A stretch of DNA of 34,371 bases from Nitrospirota bacterium (GCA_016201765.1 JACQCE010000121.1:1-34371), one strand, 5' to 3'; numbered from the stretch's first letter, positions 25,050 through 34,317 are shown. A program made the numbers and translations. Notes: generated by a model from the sequence alone, not told the origin.

Positions 25050-25923
25050 CAGGAGTTGGCCGGCCGCGTGGGGCGGTCGGTTCGCCGTGATGGGCGCGCT
25101 GCTGTTTCTGCTGGCGTCGCCGTCGCCGAGTCCGGCCTATGAGGAGATCACGGTCACCGGCGGCGGCACGGTGACGGGACGGGTCACGCTACAAGGCGCC
25201 CCTCCCCCCACCCGGATTTTTCATATGGTCTTCTCGCCGAATATTGAGTTCTGCACGCGCATCTCCGACGGCAAGGGCAACCGGCTCCTTCAGGAGTTTC
25301 ACATCTCAAAGGAGGGCGGGTTTCAGGATGTGGTCGTGGCCGTGGTGGGTGTCGAGAAGGGGAAGCGGTTCGATTATGCGCCCCGGATCGAACTGGAACA
25401 CTGCCGGATTGGGCCGTTTGTGACGCCGGTTCGGAACCATCAGCCGTTGACCATTGTGAACAAGGATCCGGTGGTGCACGACATCCAGGGCTACACGCTG
25501 AAGGACAACTACACCTTTGCCATGTTCAATAAACCGATGCTGCCGAAGGATCAGGTCGTGAAGGAAATCCGGTTGCGAAAAGACCACTCTATCTTCCGGA
25601 CCCAGTGCGGCGTCCATGATTTCATGCAATCATGGGGCATGGCGGTCGGCAATCCCTATTTTGCCGTGACCGATGCCGACGGCCGCTTCACAATTCCGGA
25701 CCTGCCGCCGGGCGACTATGACGTCGTCGCCTGGCATCCCTACATGCAGGTGCAGGCTCTCGCCCTCACCGTGCCGGCGAACGGCGAGGTCGCGTTGAGC
25801 TTCCAATTCAACGCCGGCGAGGTGAGCATCCCCTATTACAATCTTCAAACCGGCTACCGCCTCCAGCCGGCGCTTGATCTCATCCCGTTGCAACCGCCCT
25901 CCGTGGAGCTTCAGACGCCGTAG
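25021..25923 (+). CDS. Secreted CarboxypepD_reg-like/cupredoxin-like protein, paralog 2
   Basis: GTG start at 25021 with GGAGG just upstream, overlapping the end of paralog 1; YEEITVTGGGTVTGRVTLQG, NKDPVVHD, CGVHDFMQSWGMAVGNPYF, DGRFTIPDLPPGDYDVVAWHPYMQ. The ORF-track start at 24808 is rejected. Confidence 0.82.
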   Translation: MSPHTARRNNRSWPAAWGGRFAVMGALLFLLASPSPSPAYEEITVTGGGTVTGRVTLQGAPPPTRIFHMVFSPNIEFCTRISDGKGNRLLQEFHISKEGGFQDVVVAVVGVEKGKRFDYAPRIELEHCRIGPFVTPVRNHQPLTIVNKDPVVHDIQGYTLKDNYTFAMFNKPMLPKDQVVKEIRLRKDHSIFRTQCGVHDFMQSWGMAVGNPYFAVTDADGRFTIPDLPPGDYDVVAWHPYMQVQALALTVPANGEVALSFQFNAGEVSIPYYNLQTGYRLQPALDLIPLQPPSVELQTP

Positions 25924-26050
25924 CCGGGCACTCACTGTTCCCACTGCTGTGTCCCCATCTGCCCGAGACGGACCACTGGCCGATCCGGATGACGAGATTC
26001 AGGGCGAAGTGATCGTGTTGGTGTGAGGGATCAGCCACGCGCCCGCCGCG

Positions 26051-26443
26051 CTACAGTTCTTTTGCGGCTCTTTCGAGGAATTCTTTGGCCCTGCTGACTT
26101 TCAGCCACTGCTGCTCCGAGAGCAGATGTGCCAGGATTGCCAGGGAGCCGCCCAGATAAACCAGACCGGCAAGGAGGACCACTCCGGCTTTGACTTCGGG
26201 TGTCCAGGGCATATACAAACACAGGGCGACGGGGATGAGAAACAGCCCCAACGCAAAGACCCTGATGCAGACGCCGAGGAGGCAGACGAAGAGGAAGAGA
26301 TACCGGACGCTCTGCACCCCTTCCATGTAATACATCGCCCCCCGGATCTTTGCCCGAGTCAAGCACTGTCCCCAGTAGAGCCGGGCCAGCTTCTCCAAGG
26401 CTGCAACCAGTTCGTTCATGAAGGCCGCCTCATGGGGTTTCAC
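26051..26443 (-). CDS. Small membrane protein
   Basis: 130 aa with several TM helices, adjacent to the DUF883-like gene on the same strand. Confidence 0.6.
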   Translation of the reverse strand: MKPHEAAFMNELVAALEKLARLYWGQCLTRAKIRGAMYYMEGVQSVRYLFLFVCLLGVCIRVFALGLFLIPVALCLYMPWTPEVKAGVVLLAGLVYLGGSLAILAHLLSEQQWLKVSRAKEFLERAAKEL

Positions 26444-26453
26444 CCGGCCGGGC

Positions 26454-26783
26454 TTACTTGTTGGAGCGCCCGAACAGATAGCCGAGAAACAACGTCGTCA
26501 TGGCGGTGCCGGCAATGTAAACCCAGGGGTGTTTGTGGACGCTCTCATCGACTTCCTTGGCCGCACCGACGACTTTGTCTTTGCCCCGATGGTAGGCTTC
26601 GGCCGATTCCTGTCGGATGTGCTCACCCATGCTCTCAAGCATCGACTTGAGATTGCCGTATCTGACGGCAATCACCTTCGACAGCTCCACGCGTTTGTCT
26701 TTTGCAACCTCGTTGAGCAGTTCCAGCGCTTCGTTGATCCGTTTATCCCCGAATAGCTCTTCCATGGCTTTCCTCCGCTGCAA
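26454..26783 (-). CDS. DUF883/ElaB/YqjD-like membrane-anchored protein
   Basis: Long amphipathic helix and C-terminal VDESVHKHPWVYIAGTAMTTLFLGYLFGRSNK. Confidence 0.75.
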   Translation of the reverse strand: MQRRKAMEELFGDKRINEALELLNEVAKDKRVELSKVIAVRYGNLKSMLESMGEHIRQESAEAYHRGKDKVVGAAKEVDESVHKHPWVYIAGTAMTTLFLGYLFGRSNK

Positions 26784-27095
26784 CGATGATGGCGTTCCCT
26801 TTGAACGTCATCCCAATGAATAAGAAATGCAAGAAATGTTCCAGCCGCTTCAGCCCGTCCGTCCCCTGTTGTTCTTCGATATTTTGCTTGCACGCCTTCC
26901 CCGGCATCTTGGCGTGGTCACATTTTGCCACATTGTGATGCGGCTACGATGGCAAATTGCCACATCATTTCGATTGGTTGACCCCTTCCTCTCATATGAT
27001 CAGGTCACCACTGCGCGGCTTGACTCCCCCATCTCCGCTGGCTAGAATGGCGTGCGTTCCCTCATACCATCGGCACGACTCAGACGGAGCAGGCG

Positions 27096-28697
27096 ATGGC
27101 TGATGAACAATCAGGCTGGAAGGCCTACGCGCTGAAATTCCTGGAAGCGGCGCCCGACGGCGTCGTCATTCTGGACCGGGAAGGGCGGATTGCGTTCATC
27201 AACACGCAATTGCTGACCCTCTTCGGGTATGTCCGGGAAGAATTGATCGGCCAACCTGTCGAACTCCTGATTCCAGAACGCTTTCGCGGCCGCCATCTCG
27301 TCCACCGGGCCGACTATGCCGACCAACCCCGCGTGCGTCCGATGGGGGTCTGTCTCGAGCTCTCCGGCCTGCGCAAGGACGGCAGCGAGTTTCCGGTCGA
27401 GATCAGCCTGAGTCCGGTCGACACGGAGGACGGCATGCTGATCATGAGCGTGATCCGGGATGTCACCGACAGCAAACGGAAGGAAACCGAGATCCGGTGG
27501 CTGAACCGGGAGCTGGAGCAGCGGGTGGTGGAGCAAACGGCCGAATTGGCGGCCGAGAAGCGGCTGTTCCTGGACTATCTGGATGTCGCCGGCGTCCTGA
27601 TCGTGGCCCTCAATGTCGATCAGACGGTGGTGTTGATCAACAAACGGGGCTGCGAAGTCCTGGGATGGCGGGAAGAGGAGATCATTGGCAAAAACTGGTT
27701 TGAGACCTTTCTGCCCGGGCGGATCAGGGATGAGGTCAAGGGGGTTTTTGATCAGTTGATATCCGGCTATGCAGAGTTTGTCGAATATGATCGCAACCCG
27801 ATTCTCACGAAGCACGGCGACGAACGGATGATCGCCTGGCACAATGCCGCGGTCAGGGACGAGCAGGGCCGGATTCGGGCCACGATCAGTTCGGGGGAGG
27901 ACATCACCGAGAAGCTGCTGCTGGAGGAGCAGATCCGCCAGTCGGAGAAACTCGCCGTGGTGGGGCAGCTGACGGCCGGCCTGGCCCACGAGATCGGCAC
28001 GCCGCTCAACGTCATCAGCGGACGCGCGGAGCACATGCTCCGCAAGATGGCGGCCGACGATCCCCTGCGCGTCAACTTGCAGAGCATTCTCGGCCAGATC
28101 GAGCGGATTACGAAAATCGTGAATCAATTGCTCAATTTCACCAGAAGCCGGCCGCCGGTGCTCCGGCCCGTCCCGTTTGCGCCGCTGATCCGGGAGGTGC
28201 TGTCGCTGGTGGATCACCAGTTTCGGGACGGCCGCATCGCCGTGGAGCTCGACTGCTCCGACGATTTGCCCGTCATTGTCGCCGATCCCGATCAGCTTCA
28301 GCAGGTCCTGTTGAATCTGGTCGTCAACGCCGTCCAGGCGATGCCGGAAGGGGGCCGCTTGACGATCCGGGCCGGCCGGACGGTGGCGCGGCGTGACCGG
28401 GAGGACCAGCTCGGCGATCACTATTTGAAGATTGAAATCACCGACACGGGCATCGGCATTGCCGAGGAGCACCTGCCGAAAGTCTTCGATCCGTTTTTCA
28501 CGACCAAGGACGTCGGCAAGGGGACCGGCCTCGGCCTGGCCGTCAGCAACAGCATTGCGCACAAGCACGGCGGATTCATGCTGGTCAAAAGCCGGGTCGG
28601 TGAGGGCGCTACCTTCAGCGCCTATCTGCCCCTGTCGCCGGATTGGTCCAAGCCGTCCGGCGCGGGCATGACTGCGGGGGGGCCTCGGCGTGGATAA
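27096..28697 (+). CDS. PAS-domain sensor histidine kinase (NtrB-like)
   Basis: Two PAS regions; LTAGLAHEIGTPLNVISGRAEHML (H-box); LQQVLLNLVVNAVQAMPEGG (N-box); GTGLGLAVSNSIAHKHGG (G-box). Confidence 0.96.
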   Translation: MADEQSGWKAYALKFLEAAPDGVVILDREGRIAFINTQLLTLFGYVREELIGQPVELLIPERFRGRHLVHRADYADQPRVRPMGVCLELSGLRKDGSEFPVEISLSPVDTEDGMLIMSVIRDVTDSKRKETEIRWLNRELEQRVVEQTAELAAEKRLFLDYLDVAGVLIVALNVDQTVVLINKRGCEVLGWREEEIIGKNWFETFLPGRIRDEVKGVFDQLISGYAEFVEYDRNPILTKHGDERMIAWHNAAVRDEQGRIRATISSGEDITEKLLLEEQIRQSEKLAVVGQLTAGLAHEIGTPLNVISGRAEHMLRKMAADDPLRVNLQSILGQIERITKIVNQLLNFTRSRPPVLRPVPFAPLIREVLSLVDHQFRDGRIAVELDCSDDLPVIVADPDQLQQVLLNLVVNAVQAMPEGGRLTIRAGRTVARRDREDQLGDHYLKIEITDTGIGIAEEHLPKVFDPFFTTKDVGKGTGLGLAVSNSIAHKHGGFMLVKSRVGEGATFSAYLPLSPDWSKPSGAGMTAGGPRRG

Positions 28698-30105
28698 CAG
28701 GTTTGGGGAGAGCGCGCCGGGGGAGAAGACCAGAGGCCGGTTGTTGGTGGTGGATGACGATCCGGAGATGTGCCGGCTGCTCGGCGAGGTCCTGACCGAA
28801 GAGGGGCACACGGTTCGGACGGCCACGAACGGCGCGGAGGCGCTGGGCCTGCTTGCCGCCTCGAGCGGAGAGCCCTTCGACCTGCTCATCACCGACCTCC
28901 ACCTGCCGGCGATGAAGGGGCTCGACCTGATGCTCCAGGCCAGGCAACGGCAACCGGATCTGTCGGTGATCATCATCACGGCGTTCGGCTCGATCGAGTC
29001 GGCGATCGACGCGATGAAGCGGGGCGCGTACGATTATCTGCCCAAGCCGTTCAAGATGGAGGAGCTGATGCTGACCGTGCGCAAGGCGCTCAGGGAGAAC
29101 GCATTGCGCCGGGAGGTCGTCCGGCTCAGGGAGGAGCTGAGCCGGGACTACCGGTTCGGCAATCTGATCGGCAAAAGCAAGGCGATCCGGTCGATCTTCG
29201 ATTTGATCCGGAGCGTGGCCTCAGCCAGCAGCAACGTGCTCATCACGGGGGAGAGCGGCACCGGCAAGGAGTTGGTGGCCAAGGCGATTCATTACAACGG
29301 GCTCCGCAAAGACCGCCCGTTCGTGCCGGTCAATTGCGCGGCGATTCCCGACACGCTGCTGGAAAGCGAGCTCTTCGGCCACGTCAAAGGCGCCTTCACC
29401 GACGCCCGAAGCGACAAGCCGGGCCTGTTTGAAGAGGCCGAGGGCGGCACGCTGTTCCTCGATGAGGTCACCGAATTGCCGCCGCCGCTCCAGGCCAAGC
29501 TGCTGCGGGTGCTCCAGGAAAAGGAGATCCGGCGGGTGGGATCGACCAAGCAGATCCCGGTCGATGTGCGGGTGATCGCCGCCTCCAATCTGGATCTGGC
29601 CGGGCAGGTGGCCCAGCGCCAGTTCCGGCAGGATCTGTTCTACCGGCTCAACGTGATCCACATTCCCGTGCCGCCGTTGCGGGAGCGGCGTGACGACATT
29701 CTGCTGCTGGCGGAGCGGTTTCTGGCCGCCCGTCAACAGGGGGGGGGCGGGAAACCTATTCGCGGCTTCAGCGAGCAGGTGCTGGCCTTCTTCCTTGATT
29801 ACGGCTGGCCCGGCAACGTGCGGGAACTGGAGAACATCGTGGAACGGGCCGTCATCGTGGCCAAGGGTGAACTGATCACGATGGAGGATCTGCCTCCGTC
29901 GATCACCGGAAGCCGGATCGATTACGCCGCCGTGGAGCAGGCGGTCCGGCGACAGCTCTCCCTTGCCGGGCTGGAGCGGGATTATATCAACCGGATCATC
30001 GCACAGACCGACGGCAACAAAAACCGGGCGGCGCAGATTCTTGGCATTGATCGGAAGACGCTCTACCGGAAGCTCGGCCAATCCAAGTCCGACGTCCCCT
30101 CATAG
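28690..30105 (+). CDS. NtrC-family sigma54-dependent response regulator
   Basis: LLVVDDDPEMCRLL receiver; GESGTGKELVAKAIHY; ESELFGHVKGAFTDARSDKPGLFEEA; C-terminal HTH NKNRAAQILGIDRKTLYRKL. Confidence 0.97.
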   Translation: MDNRFGESAPGEKTRGRLLVVDDDPEMCRLLGEVLTEEGHTVRTATNGAEALGLLAASSGEPFDLLITDLHLPAMKGLDLMLQARQRQPDLSVIIITAFGSIESAIDAMKRGAYDYLPKPFKMEELMLTVRKALRENALRREVVRLREELSRDYRFGNLIGKSKAIRSIFDLIRSVASASSNVLITGESGTGKELVAKAIHYNGLRKDRPFVPVNCAAIPDTLLESELFGHVKGAFTDARSDKPGLFEEAEGGTLFLDEVTELPPPLQAKLLRVLQEKEIRRVGSTKQIPVDVRVIAASNLDLAGQVAQRQFRQDLFYRLNVIHIPVPPLRERRDDILLLAERFLAARQQGGGGKPIRGFSEQVLAFFLDYGWPGNVRELENIVERAVIVAKGELITMEDLPPSITGSRIDYAAVEQAVRRQLSLAGLERDYINRIIAQTDGNKNRAAQILGIDRKTLYRKLGQSKSDVPS

Positions 30106-30135
30106 CATTCCTTAACCGAACAAGGAGAACGACGA

Positions 30136-30519
30136 ATGAATATGACGTTGAGCAGGATTGTGCTGGTGCTGGTGATGGGGATGGCGGTCTGGGGGATGGT
30201 GACCTGGAGCGGGACGGCGCGGGCCGCTGAAAGCGTTCCCCAGAAGGGACAGCCGGTCTACGAGAAGTATTGTCTGCTGTGTCACGGCCCCGAGGGGCGG
30301 GGTGACGGGCCGCAGGGGCAACTGATGAAGCCGCCGGCCGCAAACTTCAAAAGCCCGCAGAGTAAAAATAAATCGGATGCGGAGTTGCTGAAGATCATCC
30401 GTGAGGGCCATCCGAACAGCGCCATGACGAAGTGGGCGGGGATTCTCTCGGAAGAAGACATGAAGCAAGTCCTGTCCTATATCAGGCAGCTCGCCGGCGG
30501 TCCGGACAAGGGGCTCTGA
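30136..30519 (+). CDS. Periplasmic monoheme c-type cytochrome
   Basis: Signal peptide; YEKYCLLCHGPEGRGDGPQG (CxxCH). Confidence 0.93.
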   Translation: MNMTLSRIVLVLVMGMAVWGMVTWSGTARAAESVPQKGQPVYEKYCLLCHGPEGRGDGPQGQLMKPPAANFKSPQSKNKSDAELLKIIREGHPNSAMTKWAGILSEEDMKQVLSYIRQLAGGPDKGL

Positions 30520-30524
30520 TTTTG

Positions 30525-30664
30525 GGTAGTGGGTCAGTTGAATGGATTCACCCGTGGCAAAAATGGGGACACGTCCCAATTTCGGTGAGCGCCGCGCGCC
30601 GCATGAGGAAATTGGGACGTGTCCCTATTTTTGAGACCGGTCACGGTGAAACTGACCCACTACC
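30525..30664. repeat. Nested palindromic element (MITE/REPIN-like)
   Basis: Outer perfect 15-bp TIR GGTAGTGGGTCAGTT (30525-30539)/AACTGACCCACTACC (30650-30664); inner 25-bp IR (30559-30583/30608-30632) with one mismatch. Confidence 0.85.
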
Positions 30665-30721
30665 TGATTTTGACTGGCACAGCCGTTTCTTTTATGATCG
30701 TGTGACACGCAGGGGAGCGGG

Positions 30722-31471
30722 GTGATGAAGCGGCTCGTGGTGGTGCGGCACGGCGAAAGCGTCTGGAACAAGGACAACCGGTTCACCGGCTGGGTCGATG
30801 TGGGGTTGTCCGAGAAGGGGGTTGGCGAGGCGGGCGCCGCCGCGCGGCTCCTCAAAGAGGCGGGATACACGTTTGATGTCGCCTACACCTCGGTGCTCAA
30901 GCGCGCGATCAAAACGCTCTGGATCATGCTGGAAGAGATGGACCTGATGTGGATTCCCGTCCATCAAAGCTGGCGGTTAAATGAGCGCCACTACGGCGCG
31001 TTGCAGGGGCTGAACAAGGCGGAGACGGCCCAGCGCCACGGCGACGCCCAGGTGAAAATCTGGCGGCGGAGCTATGATGTGCGGCCGCCCGCCCTCACGC
31101 CTGACGACGAACGGGCCCCCGGCCGGGATCCCCGCTACCGTCACCTGCGGCCCGATGAATTGCCGATGACCGAGAGCCTGAAGGATACCGTTGCGCGGTT
31201 TCTGCCCTACTGGAATGAAACGGTCGCGCCGGCCATTCGGGAAGGCCGGCAGGTTGTCATCGCGGCCCACGGCAACAGCCTGCGCGCGTTGGTGAAACAC
31301 CTTGATCGCCTCTCCGATGACGCGGTCGTCGATCTGAACATTCCGACCGGCGTCCCCCTGGTCTACGAGCTGCGGGATGATCTGACCCCCCTCCGCCATT
31401 TCTATCTGGGGGACGCGGCCCAGGTGGAAAAAGCTGCCAGGGCCGTGGCCGATCAAGGCCGATCGACCTGA
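30722..31471 (+). CDS. gpmA: 2,3-bisphosphoglycerate-dependent phosphoglycerate mutase
   Basis: [66 protein letters not shown]. Confidence 0.96.
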   Translation: MMKRLVVVRHGESVWNKDNRFTGWVDVGLSEKGVGEAGAAARLLKEAGYTFDVAYTSVLKRAIKTLWIMLEEMDLMWIPVHQSWRLNERHYGALQGLNKAETAQRHGDAQVKIWRRSYDVRPPALTPDDERAPGRDPRYRHLRPDELPMTESLKDTVARFLPYWNETVAPAIREGRQVVIAAHGNSLRALVKHLDRLSDDAVVDLNIPTGVPLVYELRDDLTPLRHFYLGDAAQVEKAARAVADQGRST

Positions 31472-31522
31472 ATGCCGCTCTGATCCGCCCGACGGGCCGG
31501 GGGCCGGTGCCCCGGTCATTTC

Positions 31523-31549
31523 ACCCCAGCCTGTTTTCCCGGTTGGGGT
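31523..31549 (+). terminator. Candidate terminator hairpin downstream of gpmA
   Basis: ACCCCAGCC - TGTTTTCCC - GGTTGGGGT (one G-U wobble). Confidence 0.4.
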
Positions 31550-31699
31550 AAAATTCCTCAATCGGTTGTCCTTCTTCAAATGGGTTCGGGAAGCCCCTTT
31601 CTTCCATTTAACTGATTCTTCAGAAGAGTTGGCCGCCCAGCATGGCCGATTCGATCTCGCACGGTTTTTGCACTATTTCCTGGTGAGTAGGCGGCACAC

Positions 31700-32107
31700 A
31701 TGACTGTAACCAATGCAACACATCATCACCCCTCCATTCTGGTTGTCGAAGATGATGCCGATATGCGGGCATTGCTGCGGGATGAGCTGACGGACGAGGG
31801 GTATTGGGTCTGCCAGGCGGTGGATGGGGTCGATGCCGCCAGGCAGCTGGCGCACGAGGCCGAAACCGGCGGGTTTGACGTGATTATTACCGATCTGAAG
31901 ATGCCCCGGATGAGCGGGATGGATGTGCTGGCGATGGCCGGTGAGCGCTGCCCAAGCGTGCCCGTGATTGCGGTGACCGCCTACACCGATGCGCCGGAAT
32001 TTGTGAAAACGTATCAGAGCCGGTTTTTTGCCTATTTGCGCAAACCGGTGAAAATGGCGGAGTTGAAGACGGCCGTCCGGGCGGCATTGGAGCACGGCGG
32101 GGAGTGA
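31700..32107 (+). CDS. Single-domain response regulator (receiver only)
   Basis: SILVVEDDADMRALLRDEL, DVIITDLKMPRMSGMDVL, AVTAYTDAPEF. Confidence 0.95.
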   Translation: MTVTNATHHHPSILVVEDDADMRALLRDELTDEGYWVCQAVDGVDAARQLAHEAETGGFDVIITDLKMPRMSGMDVLAMAGERCPSVPVIAVTAYTDAPEFVKTYQSRFFAYLRKPVKMAELKTAVRAALEHGGE

Positions 32108-32313
32108 GTGTCATGCGCTGTCGACGTTGCGGCGGGATGATGCATCGGGAATGGTTCGTGACCAGGGAGTCGGAGCAGGCGGCCGAGCCCTATGAGGGGT
32201 GGCGGTGCCTCAGTTGCGGTGAGGTGCTCGACCCGATCATTCTGCGCAACCGCCGGGTTTTGAAGAGGGCGCCTGCCGTCGAACCGGTACACGCCCGCCA
32301 TCAGGTGGCATAG
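32104..32313 (+). CDS. Small zinc-ribbon protein
   Basis: MRCRRCGGMMHREWF...GWRCLSCGEVLDPIILRNR (two CxxC pairs); overlaps the upstream stop codon. Confidence 0.65.
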   Translation: MSVMRCRRCGGMMHREWFVTRESEQAAEPYEGWRCLSCGEVLDPIILRNRRVLKRAPAVEPVHARHQVA

Positions 32314-32325
32314 GGGAGGCGGCGG

Positions 32326-33300
32326 ATGCTTCGATGCGGCATTGCGCTGGCGGCGGGAGAGGGACGGCGATTGCAACCGTTCATTCATCGGTTGCGGGGT
32401 GATGCCCTGCCCAAGCAATATGTCAGGTTTCACGGCCGCCGGTCGATGCTGGAACAGACGATCAGCCGGGCCGAACGGCTCATCCCGCCCGACCGGCTGT
32501 TCATTGTCGTGGGGCGGGGCCACCTGGAGTTTCGAGAGGCTGCCGGACAGCTGGCGGCCCGTCCCCCTGGAACGGTCATCCTGCAGCCGGCAAATAAAGA
32601 AACGGGGCCTGGCATCCTCCTGCCGTTGATGCATCTGGTTGCGCGCCATCCTGATTCGGTGGCCGTGATCTTTCCCTCGGATCATTATATAGCGGAGGCC
32701 GAGCTGTTTATGGACCACGTCGATCTGGCCTGCCGGGCGGTTGAACGGGATCCGAACCAGTTGATCCTGCTGGGGGTGGAACCGCATGCGGCGGAGCCGG
32801 AGTACGGCTACATTCTGCCTGGCCGGAGGGCGACGGATGACGCCGGCGCCGGCGTCAAACGGGTCGCTCGATTTTTCGAAAAACCACACCCGGCCGACGC
32901 CGAGCGGCTGATCCGAGCCGGAGCGCTCTGGAATACCTTTGTGATGGTGGCCCGGCCGGCCAGCCTGCTGGATCTCGTGCGTCGGCTCGCGCCGTGGCTG
33001 TATCATGATTTTCTCAAAATCCAGCGGGTGATCGGAACCGGCCGGGAGCAGGCCGTGACGGAGGAGGTCTATCAGACGCTGGCCCCGGTTAATTTTTCCA
33101 AAGGGTTGCTGGAGCGGGTCACTCCGGATCATCCGTTGCAGGTGTCGGTCATTCCGGTGCGGGGCGTGTGGTGGAGTGATTGGGGATCGGAGCAACGGCT
33201 GGTGGCGGGTCTTGAAAAGACAGGGTGTACGGACTGGGATAATGGCTGCCGGCCGCCCCTGGGTGGAATCATGACGGGAGAGACACCGAAGTGGTACTAA
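32326..33300 (+). CDS. Sugar-1-phosphate nucleotidyltransferase (mannose-1-phosphate guanylyltransferase-like)
   Basis: IALAAGEGRRLQPFIHRLRGDALPKQYVRFHGRRSMLEQTISRAERLIP; FPSDHYI; WNTFVMVARPASLLDLVRRLAP. Confidence 0.9.
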   Translation: MLRCGIALAAGEGRRLQPFIHRLRGDALPKQYVRFHGRRSMLEQTISRAERLIPPDRLFIVVGRGHLEFREAAGQLAARPPGTVILQPANKETGPGILLPLMHLVARHPDSVAVIFPSDHYIAEAELFMDHVDLACRAVERDPNQLILLGVEPHAAEPEYGYILPGRRATDDAGAGVKRVARFFEKPHPADAERLIRAGALWNTFVMVARPASLLDLVRRLAPWLYHDFLKIQRVIGTGREQAVTEEVYQTLAPVNFSKGLLERVTPDHPLQVSVIPVRGVWWSDWGSEQRLVAGLEKTGCTDWDNGCRPPLGGIMTGETPKWY

Positions 33301-33439
33301 CATCGGATGTTGTCCCTCACAACAATCGTTCGGGATAAAGAAGGTGGTACTAAAATCGGACATAATCTCTCGCATTCGCTCGAGATAAAGGTGGTGCTGA
33401 AATCGGACATGATCCCTCACGTTGTTCGGGATGAAGGAG
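33291..33439 (+). repeat. Three tandem hairpin repeat units (copies B, C, D)
   Basis: Units 33291-33343, 33344-33390, 33391-33439, each starting GTGGTRCTRAMATCGGA; stems TCCC/GGGA, ATCTC/GAGAT, ATCCC/GGGAT. Confidence 0.85.
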
Positions 33440-33448
33440 GTGGTGAGC

Positions 33449-33646
33449 GTGAAACTTCGCAGGAAACAGGCGGCGACGGTTGCTCCAACCCTGAATGGGG
33501 AGGCGCTTCGTGATCGGATTGCGAGAAAAGCGTACGAGCGCTATCTGGATCGGGGCCAGTTGGACGGCTACGACCTCGATGATTGGCTGGAGGCGGAGCA
33601 GTTGATTCTGGCCGAATTGGGCGCCGAAGCCGGGGAAATGGATTAG
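33449..33646 (+). CDS. DUF2934-like small protein
   Basis: GTG start with GGAGG 8 nt upstream; RDRIARKAYERYLDRGQLDGYDLDDWLEAEQLI. Confidence 0.75.
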   Translation: MKLRRKQAATVAPTLNGEALRDRIARKAYERYLDRGQLDGYDLDDWLEAEQLILAELGAEAGEMD

Positions 33647-33822
33647 AAGTGTGGTTGTGAATGGATCGAGAGGGCAACGGCGCGCTTGTCGCCGCTGCCG
33701 TGGCGTTCAGCAAAGAGGGAACGACAAACCAGTCAGCATTCTGCAGAGGTCGTTGAGAGGGATCAAGACAAACTTATCGCTGCTACCGCAGCGCTTAGCA
33801 AGCTCGGAAGGGAGGAGATGTC

Positions 33823-34317
33823 ATGGCCACGGAAAAAACCAAAGAGACCCAAGCGATCACAACCCCGAGACCGTTTGCGGGACTGACCCATATGGAGCAG
33901 GAGATGGAGCGATGGGTTGATGATGTGATGGGACGCCCCTGGCGCCGCTTGGGGATGCCCGATTGGTGGCGCCGCCGGGAGTTGATGCCCCGGCAGCCGG
34001 CCGTCGAGATCGTCGAAGAGAAGGAGCAGGTGATCGTCAAGGCGGAGATTCCCGGCTTGAAAAAGGAGGAGATCCAGGTCAATCTCTCCGACGGCATGCT
34101 GACGATCTCGGGGGAACGCAAGGAGGAGGTGGAGAAGAAGGAGAAAGGCTATTACTATTCCGAGCGCTCCTACGGCAGTTTCCGCCGGTCGATTCAACTG
34201 CCCGCGGAGGTGAAGGCCGACAGGGTCAGCGCGATGTTCAAGGATGGTGTGCTGGAGATTCGACTGCCCAAAACCGAGCAGGCCAAGCAGCGCGAGGTGA
34301 CGATCAAGGTGGAGTGA
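33823..34317 (+). CDS. Hsp20/alpha-crystallin family small heat-shock protein
   Basis: PAVEIVEEKEQVIVKAEIPGLKKEEIQVNLSDGMLTISGERKEE...YSERSYGSFRRSIQLPAEVKADRVSAMFKDGVLEIRLPK. Confidence 0.97.
   Translation: MATEKTKETQAITTPRPFAGLTHMEQEMERWVDDVMGRPWRRLGMPDWWRRRELMPRQPAVEIVEEKEQVIVKAEIPGLKKEEIQVNLSDGMLTISGERKEEVEKKEKGYYYSERSYGSFRRSIQLPAEVKADRVSAMFKDGVLEIRLPKTEQAKQREVTIKVE

Noticed and set aside
27111-28979. 622-aa antisense ORF over the PAS kinase and NtrC-like genes
   Set aside because: Sense frames carry unambiguous H, N, G boxes and receiver motifs; the antisense translation has no recognisable family.
33291-33439. Possible CRISPR array from three direct repeats
   Set aside because: Units are degenerate, have no unique spacers, contain internal hairpins, and no cas genes are present.
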